Both the position numbers and the translations under genes were made by a program. This document shows positions 25,025-31,494 of a stretch of 64,000 nt of DNA, in pieces; the first letter of the stretch is position 1, and each line of letters opens with the position of its first letter. The stretch spans positions 806,001 to 870,000 of the forward strand of contig NZ_VBSB01000010.1 in NCBI RefSeq assembly GCF_013337765.1, written 5' to 3'. Origin of the DNA: Mycolicibacterium sphagni. Its GTDB lineage: Bacteria > Actinomycetota > Actinomycetes > Mycobacteriales > Mycobacteriaceae. The notes below the pieces were generated by a model, which saw nothing but the letters and a program-made list of their open reading frames with translations, was not told the origin of the DNA and ran no database searches.

Positions 25025-25041
25025 CGGCGGCGTATCCGCCG
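25025..25041. terminator. Short GC hairpin in the divergent spacer
   Basis: CGGCGG and CCGCCG with a 5-nt loop, followed by GTGTTTCCCC. Could be a small hairpin in a leader or attenuator, or chance in GC-rich DNA. Confidence 0.2.
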
Positions 25042-25179
25042 TGTTTCCCCCGCGTCTCGCTCGAATTAGGCCGATAGGTCGCGAATCAAGTCACAGGTCA
25101 CAGACAATCCACCGCCCCACTCTGCGGGCGGTTGGCTTGGATATCTGCCCGGTCTACCCGAACGCCGGCAGGCCCCGAC

Positions 25180-25185
25180 TACGAT
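25180..25185 (+). promoter_or_regulatory. Candidate -10, leaderless hydrolase gene
   Basis: TACGAT followed by 8 nt and the ATG. Confidence 0.35.
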
Positions 25186-25193
25186 CGAGGGTC

Positions 25194-26174
25194 ATGACGG
25201 ACGGAGCACCTGAACCGGCGTCGGTGCAAGGGGAGGCCGGCGAAATCCCCGCGCTCGATCCCGTTGGCTCTGGAATTCTTCCCGAGGTCGATGTCCGAGT
25301 GCGCCGACGCTTTGGGCTGCTTGAGCGGTTCGCACCGTGGTTGGGATCACGGTGGGCGGTCGAGTTGTGGTGCACCCCACCGGTTCTCGAGTCGAGTCTG
25401 CGCATGCCACCGGGTGTGTCGGCAGGCCGGCCGATCGAAGCGTATTGGGATGGACATCGCGTCGCTGGCGAGGAATGGGGGGAGGGGCCGCCGGTATACC
25501 TGGTGCACGGGTGGGGCGGCCAGCGCCCGCATTTGGCCATGTTCGTCAAGCCGCTGATAGAGGCCGGGTATCGGGTCGTTGCCTTCGACTTGCCCAGCCA
25601 TAACGAATCCGATCCAGGCGCCCTCGCTCCCGGGCGCACCACAGCCACCGAGTGTGCCGACGCGATTGCGGCCATGATCGAGACCCACGGGCCCGCCCAT
25701 GCGGTGGTCGCTCACTCACTCGGCGCGAACGCGACTGCATTGGCTGCCGCGGACGGCACACCAGTGGGACGCCTGGTCTTCTTCGCCCCCATGGCCGATT
25801 TTCCGCTCTATCTAGACCTGTTCGCCGCACGCCATGGCTTCGGCCGACGTATCCGCGCGGGCCTACACCGTCGTCTGGAAAAGCGAATCGCCATGCCGCT
25901 GCATGAGACGAATATGACCAGGGTCGGTCGACGAGCCAACTACCCTCCGCTGCTGCTGATCCACGACCCCGACGACCCGGACAGCCCGTATGTCGCCACT
26001 GAGCGACTGGCCGCGGCATGGCAAGGCGCACGTCTACTGACTACGAAAGGGCTCGGCCGACTGGCCCACTACCGAGTCCTGCGCCACCGCCCCGCTATCA
26101 GCGCCGGGGTGGAGTTCATCGGCGACCGGGCGGATGGCACGGGCCAACTAGACAGGGAAGGACCCAGTTCGTAG
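25194..26174 (+). CDS. Alpha/beta hydrolase (chlorophyllase/lipase-like)
   Basis: A 326-aa alpha/beta hydrolase. Oxyanion loop VYLVHGWGGQRPHLAMF, nucleophile elbow VVAHSLGANATALAA (Ser), acid in LLIHDPDDPDSPY, and the C-terminal His in GLGRLAHYRVLRH. A Cys/Pro-rich N-terminal region (LWCTPPVLESSLRMPPGVSAG) precedes the core. Similar mycobacterial proteins are annotated only as alpha/beta fold hydrolases. No signal peptide. The ATG was chosen for the -10 element 8 nt upstream and because the longer upstream reading runs into the divergent monooxygenase promoter. Confidence 0.85.
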   Translation: MTDGAPEPASVQGEAGEIPALDPVGSGILPEVDVRVRRRFGLLERFAPWLGSRWAVELWCTPPVLESSLRMPPGVSAGRPIEAYWDGHRVAGEEWGEGPPVYLVHGWGGQRPHLAMFVKPLIEAGYRVVAFDLPSHNESDPGALAPGRTTATECADAIAAMIETHGPAHAVVAHSLGANATALAAADGTPVGRLVFFAPMADFPLYLDLFAARHGFGRRIRAGLHRRLEKRIAMPLHETNMTRVGRRANYPPLLLIHDPDDPDSPYVATERLAAAWQGARLLTTKGLGRLAHYRVLRHRPAISAGVEFIGDRADGTGQLDREGPSS

Positions 26175-26225
26175 CCTGTCGAAGGCCGGTACGGCCAGAG
26201 CAGACCCCTACGACGAAGGATCGCG

Positions 26226-27305
26226 GTGCGCCACACACTTCGGCGAACAGCGGTCAGTGTGGCTACCGGATTCGTGGTGCTAGCTGCGTCGATAGTGCAG
26301 AACGTCTGGGCGGACCCGGCGTCTGACGCGCTGGCCCAACTCAACAAGCTGTCCAGTGAGGCCGTGCAGACGCGCGAGGCCGTCACCGCCGCTCAGCGCG
26401 ATGTCGACCGCAGGCTGGCCGACCAGACGGCGGCCGAGGAGCGCCATCTCGCCGACCAGGCAGCCTTCGATGCCGCGAACGCCGAGCTTGTGCCGTATCA
26501 AGCTGAAGTCGATCGGCTCGCCGCGATCACGTACATGAGTGGAGGTACCGGCCAGTTCGTGGCGGTGCTGACCGCAACCTCCCCGCAAGATCTGATCGAC
26601 CGGCTGTCGTTGCAGAAGGCGATCGCTGGTATGACGGCCGATCAGATGAAGGCCCTCCGCGCAGCGAGGGATCGCGCCGCCGCCGCCGCCGACGCTTCAG
26701 AGGTATCGGCCGCCGAGGCGCGTGCCGCAGCCGAGCGGGCCGCATTGGTGCGCGCAGATCTGCAGACCAAATGGAGTGACCTGCGGCGTCAGATCCTGGC
26801 CGCCGAAGCGCAATATGCCGCGCTCACACCACAGCAGCAGTCGATGGTCGATACCGCGGCGGCAGCCGTAGCGGCGACAGATGTACCGGCGGCACAACCG
26901 CCCGGCGACATAGCCCCTCCGCCTCTCGCCGCGATGCCTGTCGACATCCCTGAGGCGTTGCCGGTCGGGGTCGCCAATGAGGCTGGGCTACAGGCCAACA
27001 CCGTTGTCGCGGCCCGTGCCATCAGTGCGCAGTTCCCCCAAATCGCCACGATTGACGGTGTCCGGCCCGATTCGAAGCCGTGGCATCCGAGGGGCCTGGC
27101 GATCGATGTGATGATCCCGAATTCCGGGAGCCCCGAAGGTATCGCGCTCGGGGACGCGATTCTCGCGTTCGTTTTGGGCAACGCGGGCAGATTCGGTTTG
27201 CAGGACGCGATCTGGCGCGGCACGTACTACACGCCGGGGGGACCCGCAGGATCGGGCTACGGTCACTTCGACCACGTACACGTCACCACGACGCCACGGG
27301 GCTGA
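26226..27305 (+). CDS. Secreted coiled-coil protein with LAS-type (M15-like) peptidase domain
   Basis: A 359-aa exported protein. N-terminal signal peptide (RTAVSVATGFVVLAASIVQNVWA, about residues 7-29), a long Ala/Glu/Gln/Arg coiled coil (about 35-205) like those of the RipA/FtsX-activated hydrolases, a Pro/Ala hinge, and a C-terminal domain with HPRGLAID (His287, Asp294) and GHFDHVHV (His347, His350, His352). That is the zinc-ligand pattern of LAS/M15 peptidoglycan peptidases, as in ARB_07466-like C-terminal domains. It probably trims or remodels cell-wall peptide. The start is GTG with GAAGGA 5 nt upstream. The gene stands alone between a hydrolase and a MarR gene. Confidence 0.82.
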   Translation: MRHTLRRTAVSVATGFVVLAASIVQNVWADPASDALAQLNKLSSEAVQTREAVTAAQRDVDRRLADQTAAEERHLADQAAFDAANAELVPYQAEVDRLAAITYMSGGTGQFVAVLTATSPQDLIDRLSLQKAIAGMTADQMKALRAARDRAAAAADASEVSAAEARAAAERAALVRADLQTKWSDLRRQILAAEAQYAALTPQQQSMVDTAAAAVAATDVPAAQPPGDIAPPPLAAMPVDIPEALPVGVANEAGLQANTVVAARAISAQFPQIATIDGVRPDSKPWHPRGLAIDVMIPNSGSPEGIALGDAILAFVLGNAGRFGLQDAIWRGTYYTPGGPAGSGYGHFDHVHVTTTPRG

Positions 27306-27323
27306 CCGCCTACCAGGCTGGCT

Positions 27324-27755
27324 TCAGCCCGACTCGCGTGAAGCCAAACGACCCAGCACCCGCAGAAACGTTCGTCGCTCCTCGGCGTTGAGCTCACCCA
27401 GCCAGCGTTCCTCGCCGCGCTGAATCTCTGCCTGAACCGCGTTCTTCACCGCGCGGCCGGTGTCGGTGATCGCGAGCAGCCGGGCCCGGCGGTCGTCGGG
27501 ATCCGCCATGCGCTCGATCAGGCCCCGCTCCTGAAGTTCGTCGAGATCGCGAATGATGCGGGTCTTGTCGGCACCGATCGCGGCGGCCAGTGCGGCTTGG
27601 GTCCGTATCGGTGACCCGTCCAGCGCCGACAGCACGACGTAGCCCCACATCGACACGTCGTGCGCGGCTAGCACCGGCTCTTCCGCTGAGATCAGCTCAC
27701 GCAGCAGCGGCGCGAGCATCGCCGCCAAATCGGGGCGCCGGGGTTTGTCCGCCAC
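27324..27755 (-). CDS. MarR-family transcriptional regulator
   Basis: A 143-aa winged-helix dimer. Recognition region TQAALAAAIGADKTRIIRDLDELQ and the wing ERMADPDDRRARLLAITDTG are typical MarR features. Residues 1-30 and 115-143 form the dimer helices. Divergent from the TIGR03086 gene, sharing 50 bp with inverted and direct repeats, so it probably represses that gene and itself. The start GTG is preceded by TATGAT at 6 nt, implying a leaderless mRNA. Confidence 0.9.
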   Translation of the reverse strand: MADKPRRPDLAAMLAPLLRELISAEEPVLAAHDVSMWGYVVLSALDGSPIRTQAALAAAIGADKTRIIRDLDELQERGLIERMADPDDRRARLLAITDTGRAVKNAVQAEIQRGEERWLGELNAEERRTFLRVLGRLASRESG

Positions 27756-27761
27756 CGCGCC

Positions 27762-27767
27762 ATCATA
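27762..27767 (-). promoter_or_regulatory. Candidate -10, leaderless marR gene
   Basis: TATGAT on the minus strand followed by 6 nt and a GTG start. Confidence 0.5.
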
Positions 27768-27771
27768 GGCA

Positions 27772-27800
27772 TTGCACTATCGTACGCTCAGGCATATCGT
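27772..27800 (+). promoter_or_regulatory. Candidate promoter of the TIGR03086 gene
   Basis: TTGCAC (27772-27777), a 17-nt spacer, then TATCGT (27795-27800), 6 nt before the ATG. A second TATCGT begins at 27778. Confidence 0.55.
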
Positions 27801-27814
27801 AAGCGCATGCTTAC
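27778..27814. promoter_or_regulatory. Direct and inverted repeats, candidate MarR operator
   Basis: TATCGTACGC (27778-27787) and TATCGTAAGC (27795-27804) are near-identical direct repeats 17 bp apart. GTAAGC and GCTTAC (27799-27814) form a perfect inverted repeat about GCAT that covers the start codon, so binding would block a leaderless start. Confidence 0.5.
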
Positions 27815-28430
27815 TAATGAACATCGCATCGCCGTCACCACGTCGATCGACCTCGTCGACACTGTGAGGCGGACCGACCTCGACCGCATAACCCCCTGCG
27901 CGGGCTGGAACCTCGCAGACCTGCTGGCCCACATGACCATCCAGCACCGGGGGTTCGCCGGAGCGGCACGAGGTCACGGCGCCGACCCCAGCAACTGGCG
28001 GGTTGAGACCGTCGTCGACACGGTGCGCCAGGATCCGGCCGGTACCTACAAAGAAGCGGCCAATGACGCGCTGGAGGCATTCTGGGTAGCTGCCGACGAC
28101 GCGCCTTTCGCCCTGCCCGAATTCGGCGACAACGCAGTCTTCCCTGGCACTATCGCGATGGGCTTCCACTTCGTCGACTATGTCGTCCACGGCTGGGACG
28201 TCGCCGCCTCGCTCGGTGTCGACTACCAACTACCCGGGGATGTGCTCACGGCGGTGCTACCGCTGGTGCTGGCGGTGCCTGACGGCGAAGTCCGAGATCT
28301 TGAAAGCGTCCCATTTGGCCGTGGGATCGAAACCATCGACGGCGCAAGCGATTTCGAAAGAATCCTGCGTCACTTGGGCCGTAGACCAGACTTCACGAAC
28401 CGCGAAGCTTCCGGTACAGCGTTCCGATAA
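27807..28430 (+). CDS. TIGR03086-family metal-binding (DinB-like) protein
   Basis: A 207-aa DinB/maleylpyruvate-isomerase N-domain-like four-helix protein. Features: TPCAGWNLADLLAHMTIQH (helix with His), IAMGFHFVDYVVHGWDVAASLG (His-x3-Asp and His) and a C-terminal cap. The histidines usually bind a divalent metal, and some relatives act as mycothiol-dependent transferases or isomerases. The function of this one is unknown. Its 3' end overlaps the convergent phospholipase gene by 38 bp. Likely controlled by the divergent MarR protein. Confidence 0.88.
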   Translation: MLTNEHRIAVTTSIDLVDTVRRTDLDRITPCAGWNLADLLAHMTIQHRGFAGAARGHGADPSNWRVETVVDTVRQDPAGTYKEAANDALEAFWVAADDAPFALPEFGDNAVFPGTIAMGFHFVDYVVHGWDVAASLGVDYQLPGDVLTAVLPLVLAVPDGEVRDLESVPFGRGIETIDGASDFERILRHLGRRPDFTNREASGTAFR

Positions 28431-29913
28431 CCGAATGCCGGAACGGCCACGTCACCACCGCTTCGACGAGCCGCAATGCGGCTTCCGGGATCGATTGCGG
28501 CACATGGCCGGGATCCATGAGGTCGTTCTCTGCGAAGGGGCTCGCGTCGGCGGCCACCATGGTGTCAGTCAGTGCCCGCAGCGAACGCCCGGTGCCGCGC
28601 AGCGCTTCGACGGCGGACAGGAAAGATCCTTCAGACCCGATCGATTCACGGAACACTTCGACCGACACACCCAGGTGCTCGGAGACGAGACCATCTCGGA
28701 TCCGAAGGATTTCGCCTTGAACCGCAGCGGAATCAGCCTGCGTGGAGCCAGCTTCGAGAGCAACGTCGCATTCACTGTCGAAGCCCAGCGACCTGTTGTT
28801 GAAGTTGGACGAGCCGATCCGAAGCAGCCGGTCGTCGATCACTATGACCTTCGAGTGCACGTAGACCGACACGCCCTTACCGGCGACCGGCCAGTACACT
28901 CCCAGGCGCCCGTGCGTGTCCGCCTCTTTGAGCATCCGGAACATCCTCTGCCGAGCGCTGTCCATCGACTCTTGTTCCAACCGGCTCTCGGAGCTACGGG
29001 GGAGAATGATCACGACCTCGGGACCGTCAGGCTCGCGTAGTCGCGCGGCGATTGCACCAGCGATAACCCGGGCAGCGAAGTATTGATTCTCCAGATAGAT
29101 AACGTCCCGTGCGGCGGCGATAGCCGCGAGATCGAGTGCCTCGACCTCGCGTACTTCGCCGCGGTCTGGCAGTGCGGGAAGCGTGCGTGCCACCCCGACC
29201 TCGACATTGTAGAGCCCTGGGTTGAGCCCGTCGGGCCATGCTGGCGCCGGATGACCCAGCCGCGGTAGCGCGCGCCCAGTCGCCGCCTCCCATCGGTCCT
29301 GTGCTTGCGCGGCAAGCACTTCCGCGGCGGCACCGTCTACCGCAGCGACGACCTCGTGGCGTGGCCCGTAGGGATCCCCCGGCCCGTTCCTGCGCGCATC
29401 GGCGGGACGGTGCTCGGAGGTGTCCCATCGCCCGAGCGTCAGATCCAGGCCACCGCAGAACGCCATGGTGTCGTCGATGACCACGATCTTCTGGTGGTGC
29501 ACCGCACCGGTGGGGTGCGCGCCGTCGACGGCGAAATGCAAACGTGCCGAAGTGAATTGGTTGAGCAGGCTCACTGGGGCGACGCCGAACCAGAACCCGT
29601 CGAACGCGGGCAGCAGGCGGAGGTTGGACTTCAACAGGTACACATTCAGCCCGCGCCGCCGCCACAGCAGCCAGTGCAGGAGCAGGCCGAGTTGATTGGG
29701 CCCCTCGAGCGTCTGCGCGTCACGCTCGAAGGTGGTGCGGTAATCCAGGTCCCAGCCGATGATGACGATCCGATGGCGAGCACCCAGCATGGCGGCCTTC
29801 ACATGCCTCAGATAGTCGGCGCCGTCAACGATGGTCGCGAAGCGATCCGCTTCCGCGGTGCGCCAACAGGTGTCTCCGGGCACCAGCAGTGCGGAGTCGT
29901 CGCGGTCCGTCAT
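28393..29913 (-). CDS. Phospholipase D-like (HKD) protein, cardiolipin-synthase type
   Basis: A 506-aa protein with two HKD motifs: His140-x-Lys142-x4-Asp147 (VHHQKIVVID) and His353-x-Lys355-x4-Asp360 (VHSKVIVID), the second followed by GSSNFNNRS. Two such motifs make one active site for phosphodiester hydrolysis or transphosphatidylation. No clear transmembrane helix was seen, so it may act on the inner membrane face. The reaction (phospholipase versus cardiolipin synthase) is undetermined. The start ATG overlaps the stop of a tiny membrane-protein gene (ATGA), so the two are co-translated. Confidence 0.9.
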   Translation of the reverse strand: MTDRDDSALLVPGDTCWRTAEADRFATIVDGADYLRHVKAAMLGARHRIVIIGWDLDYRTTFERDAQTLEGPNQLGLLLHWLLWRRRGLNVYLLKSNLRLLPAFDGFWFGVAPVSLLNQFTSARLHFAVDGAHPTGAVHHQKIVVIDDTMAFCGGLDLTLGRWDTSEHRPADARRNGPGDPYGPRHEVVAAVDGAAAEVLAAQAQDRWEAATGRALPRLGHPAPAWPDGLNPGLYNVEVGVARTLPALPDRGEVREVEALDLAAIAAARDVIYLENQYFAARVIAGAIAARLREPDGPEVVIILPRSSESRLEQESMDSARQRMFRMLKEADTHGRLGVYWPVAGKGVSVYVHSKVIVIDDRLLRIGSSNFNNRSLGFDSECDVALEAGSTQADSAAVQGEILRIRDGLVSEHLGVSVEVFRESIGSEGSFLSAVEALRGTGRSLRALTDTMVAADASPFAENDLMDPGHVPQSIPEAALRLVEAVVTWPFRHSVIGTLYRKLRGS

Positions 29914-30077
29914 GGAGCACCGATCGTGAACGGGCAGGGATCCTTACCGCACTTGTGAAACGCGGGTGAGGTTCCGTCCACGAACAGCCACACGAACACG
30001 GCTACCACGGCCAAGAAGATCGTCACCACGACCGCCAAGACCGCAATATCGCGGGGAGTCAGTGGCTTCTTCTTCAC
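29910..30077 (-). CDS. Small single-pass membrane protein (55 aa) upstream of the PLD gene
   Basis: 55 codons from GTG. The Lys-rich start MKKKPLTPRD precedes one hydrophobic helix (IAVLAVVVTIFLAVVAVFVW), and a short outer tail with two Cys follows (AFHKCGKDPCPFTIGAP). The positive-inside rule puts the N-terminus in the cytoplasm. It ends in an ATGA overlap with the phospholipase D-like gene, so it could anchor, guide or restrain that enzyme. The two cysteines are five residues apart and may form a disulfide. The family was not recognised. Coding is inferred from the helix, coupling and conserved-looking termini. Confidence 0.6.
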   Translation of the reverse strand: MKKKPLTPRDIAVLAVVVTIFLAVVAVFVWLFVDGTSPAFHKCGKDPCPFTIGAP

Positions 30078-30104
30078 CGGCCGATTATCGCCCGTTGCGC
30101 GCAG

Positions 30105-31412
30105 TTACGCGTTCGCACCAGTCCCGCCGCTGCCCCCGGGACCGCCGTGGCCACCGGCACCGCCTGCGCCACCGGCCCGGCCAGTCCTGGGTCCGCCGGA
30201 GTCACCGTGGTCGCCGTGAGCACCGACACCGCCTGCGCCGCCCGAGTTCATCCCGGTGGGACCGCCGTATCCGCCGCCGAGGCCCTGCCCACCAGATCCA
30301 CCCTGGCCGCCGGGACCGCCGACTCCGGGGTGGCCGATCAGTCCACCCGCTCCACCGGTGCCGCCGCGTCCGCCGGCGCCCCCGGGGCCCCCGGTGCCGC
30401 CGTGACCGCCCATGCCGCCATCGGCGCCGAGGCCACCCTGACCGCCGCCACCGCCGTAGCCGCCGGGGCCCCCAATGCCACCAGCGCCGCCGTAGCCGCC
30501 GGCACCTCCATTACCCAAGATCAATCCTCCGCGACCACCGTTGCCGCCGGCACCCCCATTGCCGCCGTCGCCGCCCGTTCCACCGGCACCGCCTGTTCCG
30601 CCTGCAGTCCCAGTTGCGCCAAACTTGCCGAATCCGCCGGTGCCGCCGGTGCCGCCGGCCCCGCCGAATCCGGCGCCGCCGCCGTCGCCCCCGTTGCCGG
30701 TGAGCAAACCGCCGTTGCCGCCGTTGCCGCCGTTACCGCCCGGGGTGGCGTCGTAGCCCGAACCGGCAGGCTGAGTGCTGGTTCCGTCTGTGCCGTCTTC
30801 GGCGGTGCCGGCCAGGCCGCCGTAGCCACCCGTACCGCCGTTGCCGAACAAGCCTGCGTGCCCGCCGTTGCCGCCAGCGCCGGGTGCCTGGCCGTTGGAA
30901 CCGCTTCCGCCAGAGCCACCCGCGCCGCCGTCACCGCCGAACAGTCCGCCATTTCCGCCGTTGCCACCCGCCTGATTGGCCGCGCCCGAGGCACCGTTTC
31001 CGCCGCTGCCCCAGAGGATTCCGCCGTTCTTGCCGTCGTCGCCGAGAAGCGTTCCGTCCGCGCCGTTACCGATCCACAGCGTGCCAAATGGATCTCTGAT
31101 CGAGAGACCGGCCAGCGGGGTTGCTGCAGCGATCGGTGATTTCGCAGCGACGGTGCCGCCGCCCGCGCTTCTATGCCATGGTGATGGGACGACGAGCAGC
31201 ATGGTGTCCGTCACGGATGTGACGGTAGATGCCAGCTGCACAACAGGTTTCGAAGCTGTAGCCAGCGCCACCACATATGAAGCCGGTTCCGCAGGCACGG
31301 GCAACGACCTGGCGATCAGCTCGACAGGCGCCCCGGCCAGCAGGACGCTTACGGCCGCGGCAGCCAATCCGGTCGGCACGACACGAATGACATGGGGCGG
31401 TGCGTTCTTCAT
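30105..31412 (-). CDS. PGRS-like glycine-rich repeat protein without a PE domain
   Basis: A 435-aa protein. The start is MKNAPPHVIRVVPTG behind GAAGGGA. The hydrophobic stretch LAAAAVSVLLAGAPVELI suggests a signal or membrane anchor, and residues 30-140 are unique. From about residue 150 it is almost entirely Gly-Gly-x/Asn-Gly-Gly repeats (GGNGGNGG, GGAGGTGG, GGPGGYGG) ending GGTGANA. These repeats match PE_PGRS proteins of slow growers, but no PE domain is present. In PE_PGRS proteins the repeats fold as a surface-exposed polyglycine sandwich. It lies downstream of the LuxR gene on the same strand with an 82-bp gap. Extreme GC and repeats make recombination in the region likely. Confidence 0.8.
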   Translation of the reverse strand: MKNAPPHVIRVVPTGLAAAAVSVLLAGAPVELIARSLPVPAEPASYVVALATASKPVVQLASTVTSVTDTMLLVVPSPWHRSAGGGTVAAKSPIAAATPLAGLSIRDPFGTLWIGNGADGTLLGDDGKNGGILWGSGGNGASGAANQAGGNGGNGGLFGGDGGAGGSGGSGSNGQAPGAGGNGGHAGLFGNGGTGGYGGLAGTAEDGTDGTSTQPAGSGYDATPGGNGGNGGNGGLLTGNGGDGGGAGFGGAGGTGGTGGFGKFGATGTAGGTGGAGGTGGDGGNGGAGGNGGRGGLILGNGGAGGYGGAGGIGGPGGYGGGGGQGGLGADGGMGGHGGTGGPGGAGGRGGTGGAGGLIGHPGVGGPGGQGGSGGQGLGGGYGGPTGMNSGGAGGVGAHGDHGDSGGPRTGRAGGAGGAGGHGGPGGSGGTGANA

Positions 31413-31494
31413 TCCTATTTTTCCCTTCGACACATGAAGTGTGCGATGGGACAGAGGGGCGCCGGATCGGGAGAATTCCCTACATTTCGCTAGT

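Noticed and set aside
30147..31139. Ala/Thr-rich plus-strand frame over the PGRS-like gene
   Set aside because: Antisense artefact of glycine repeats.
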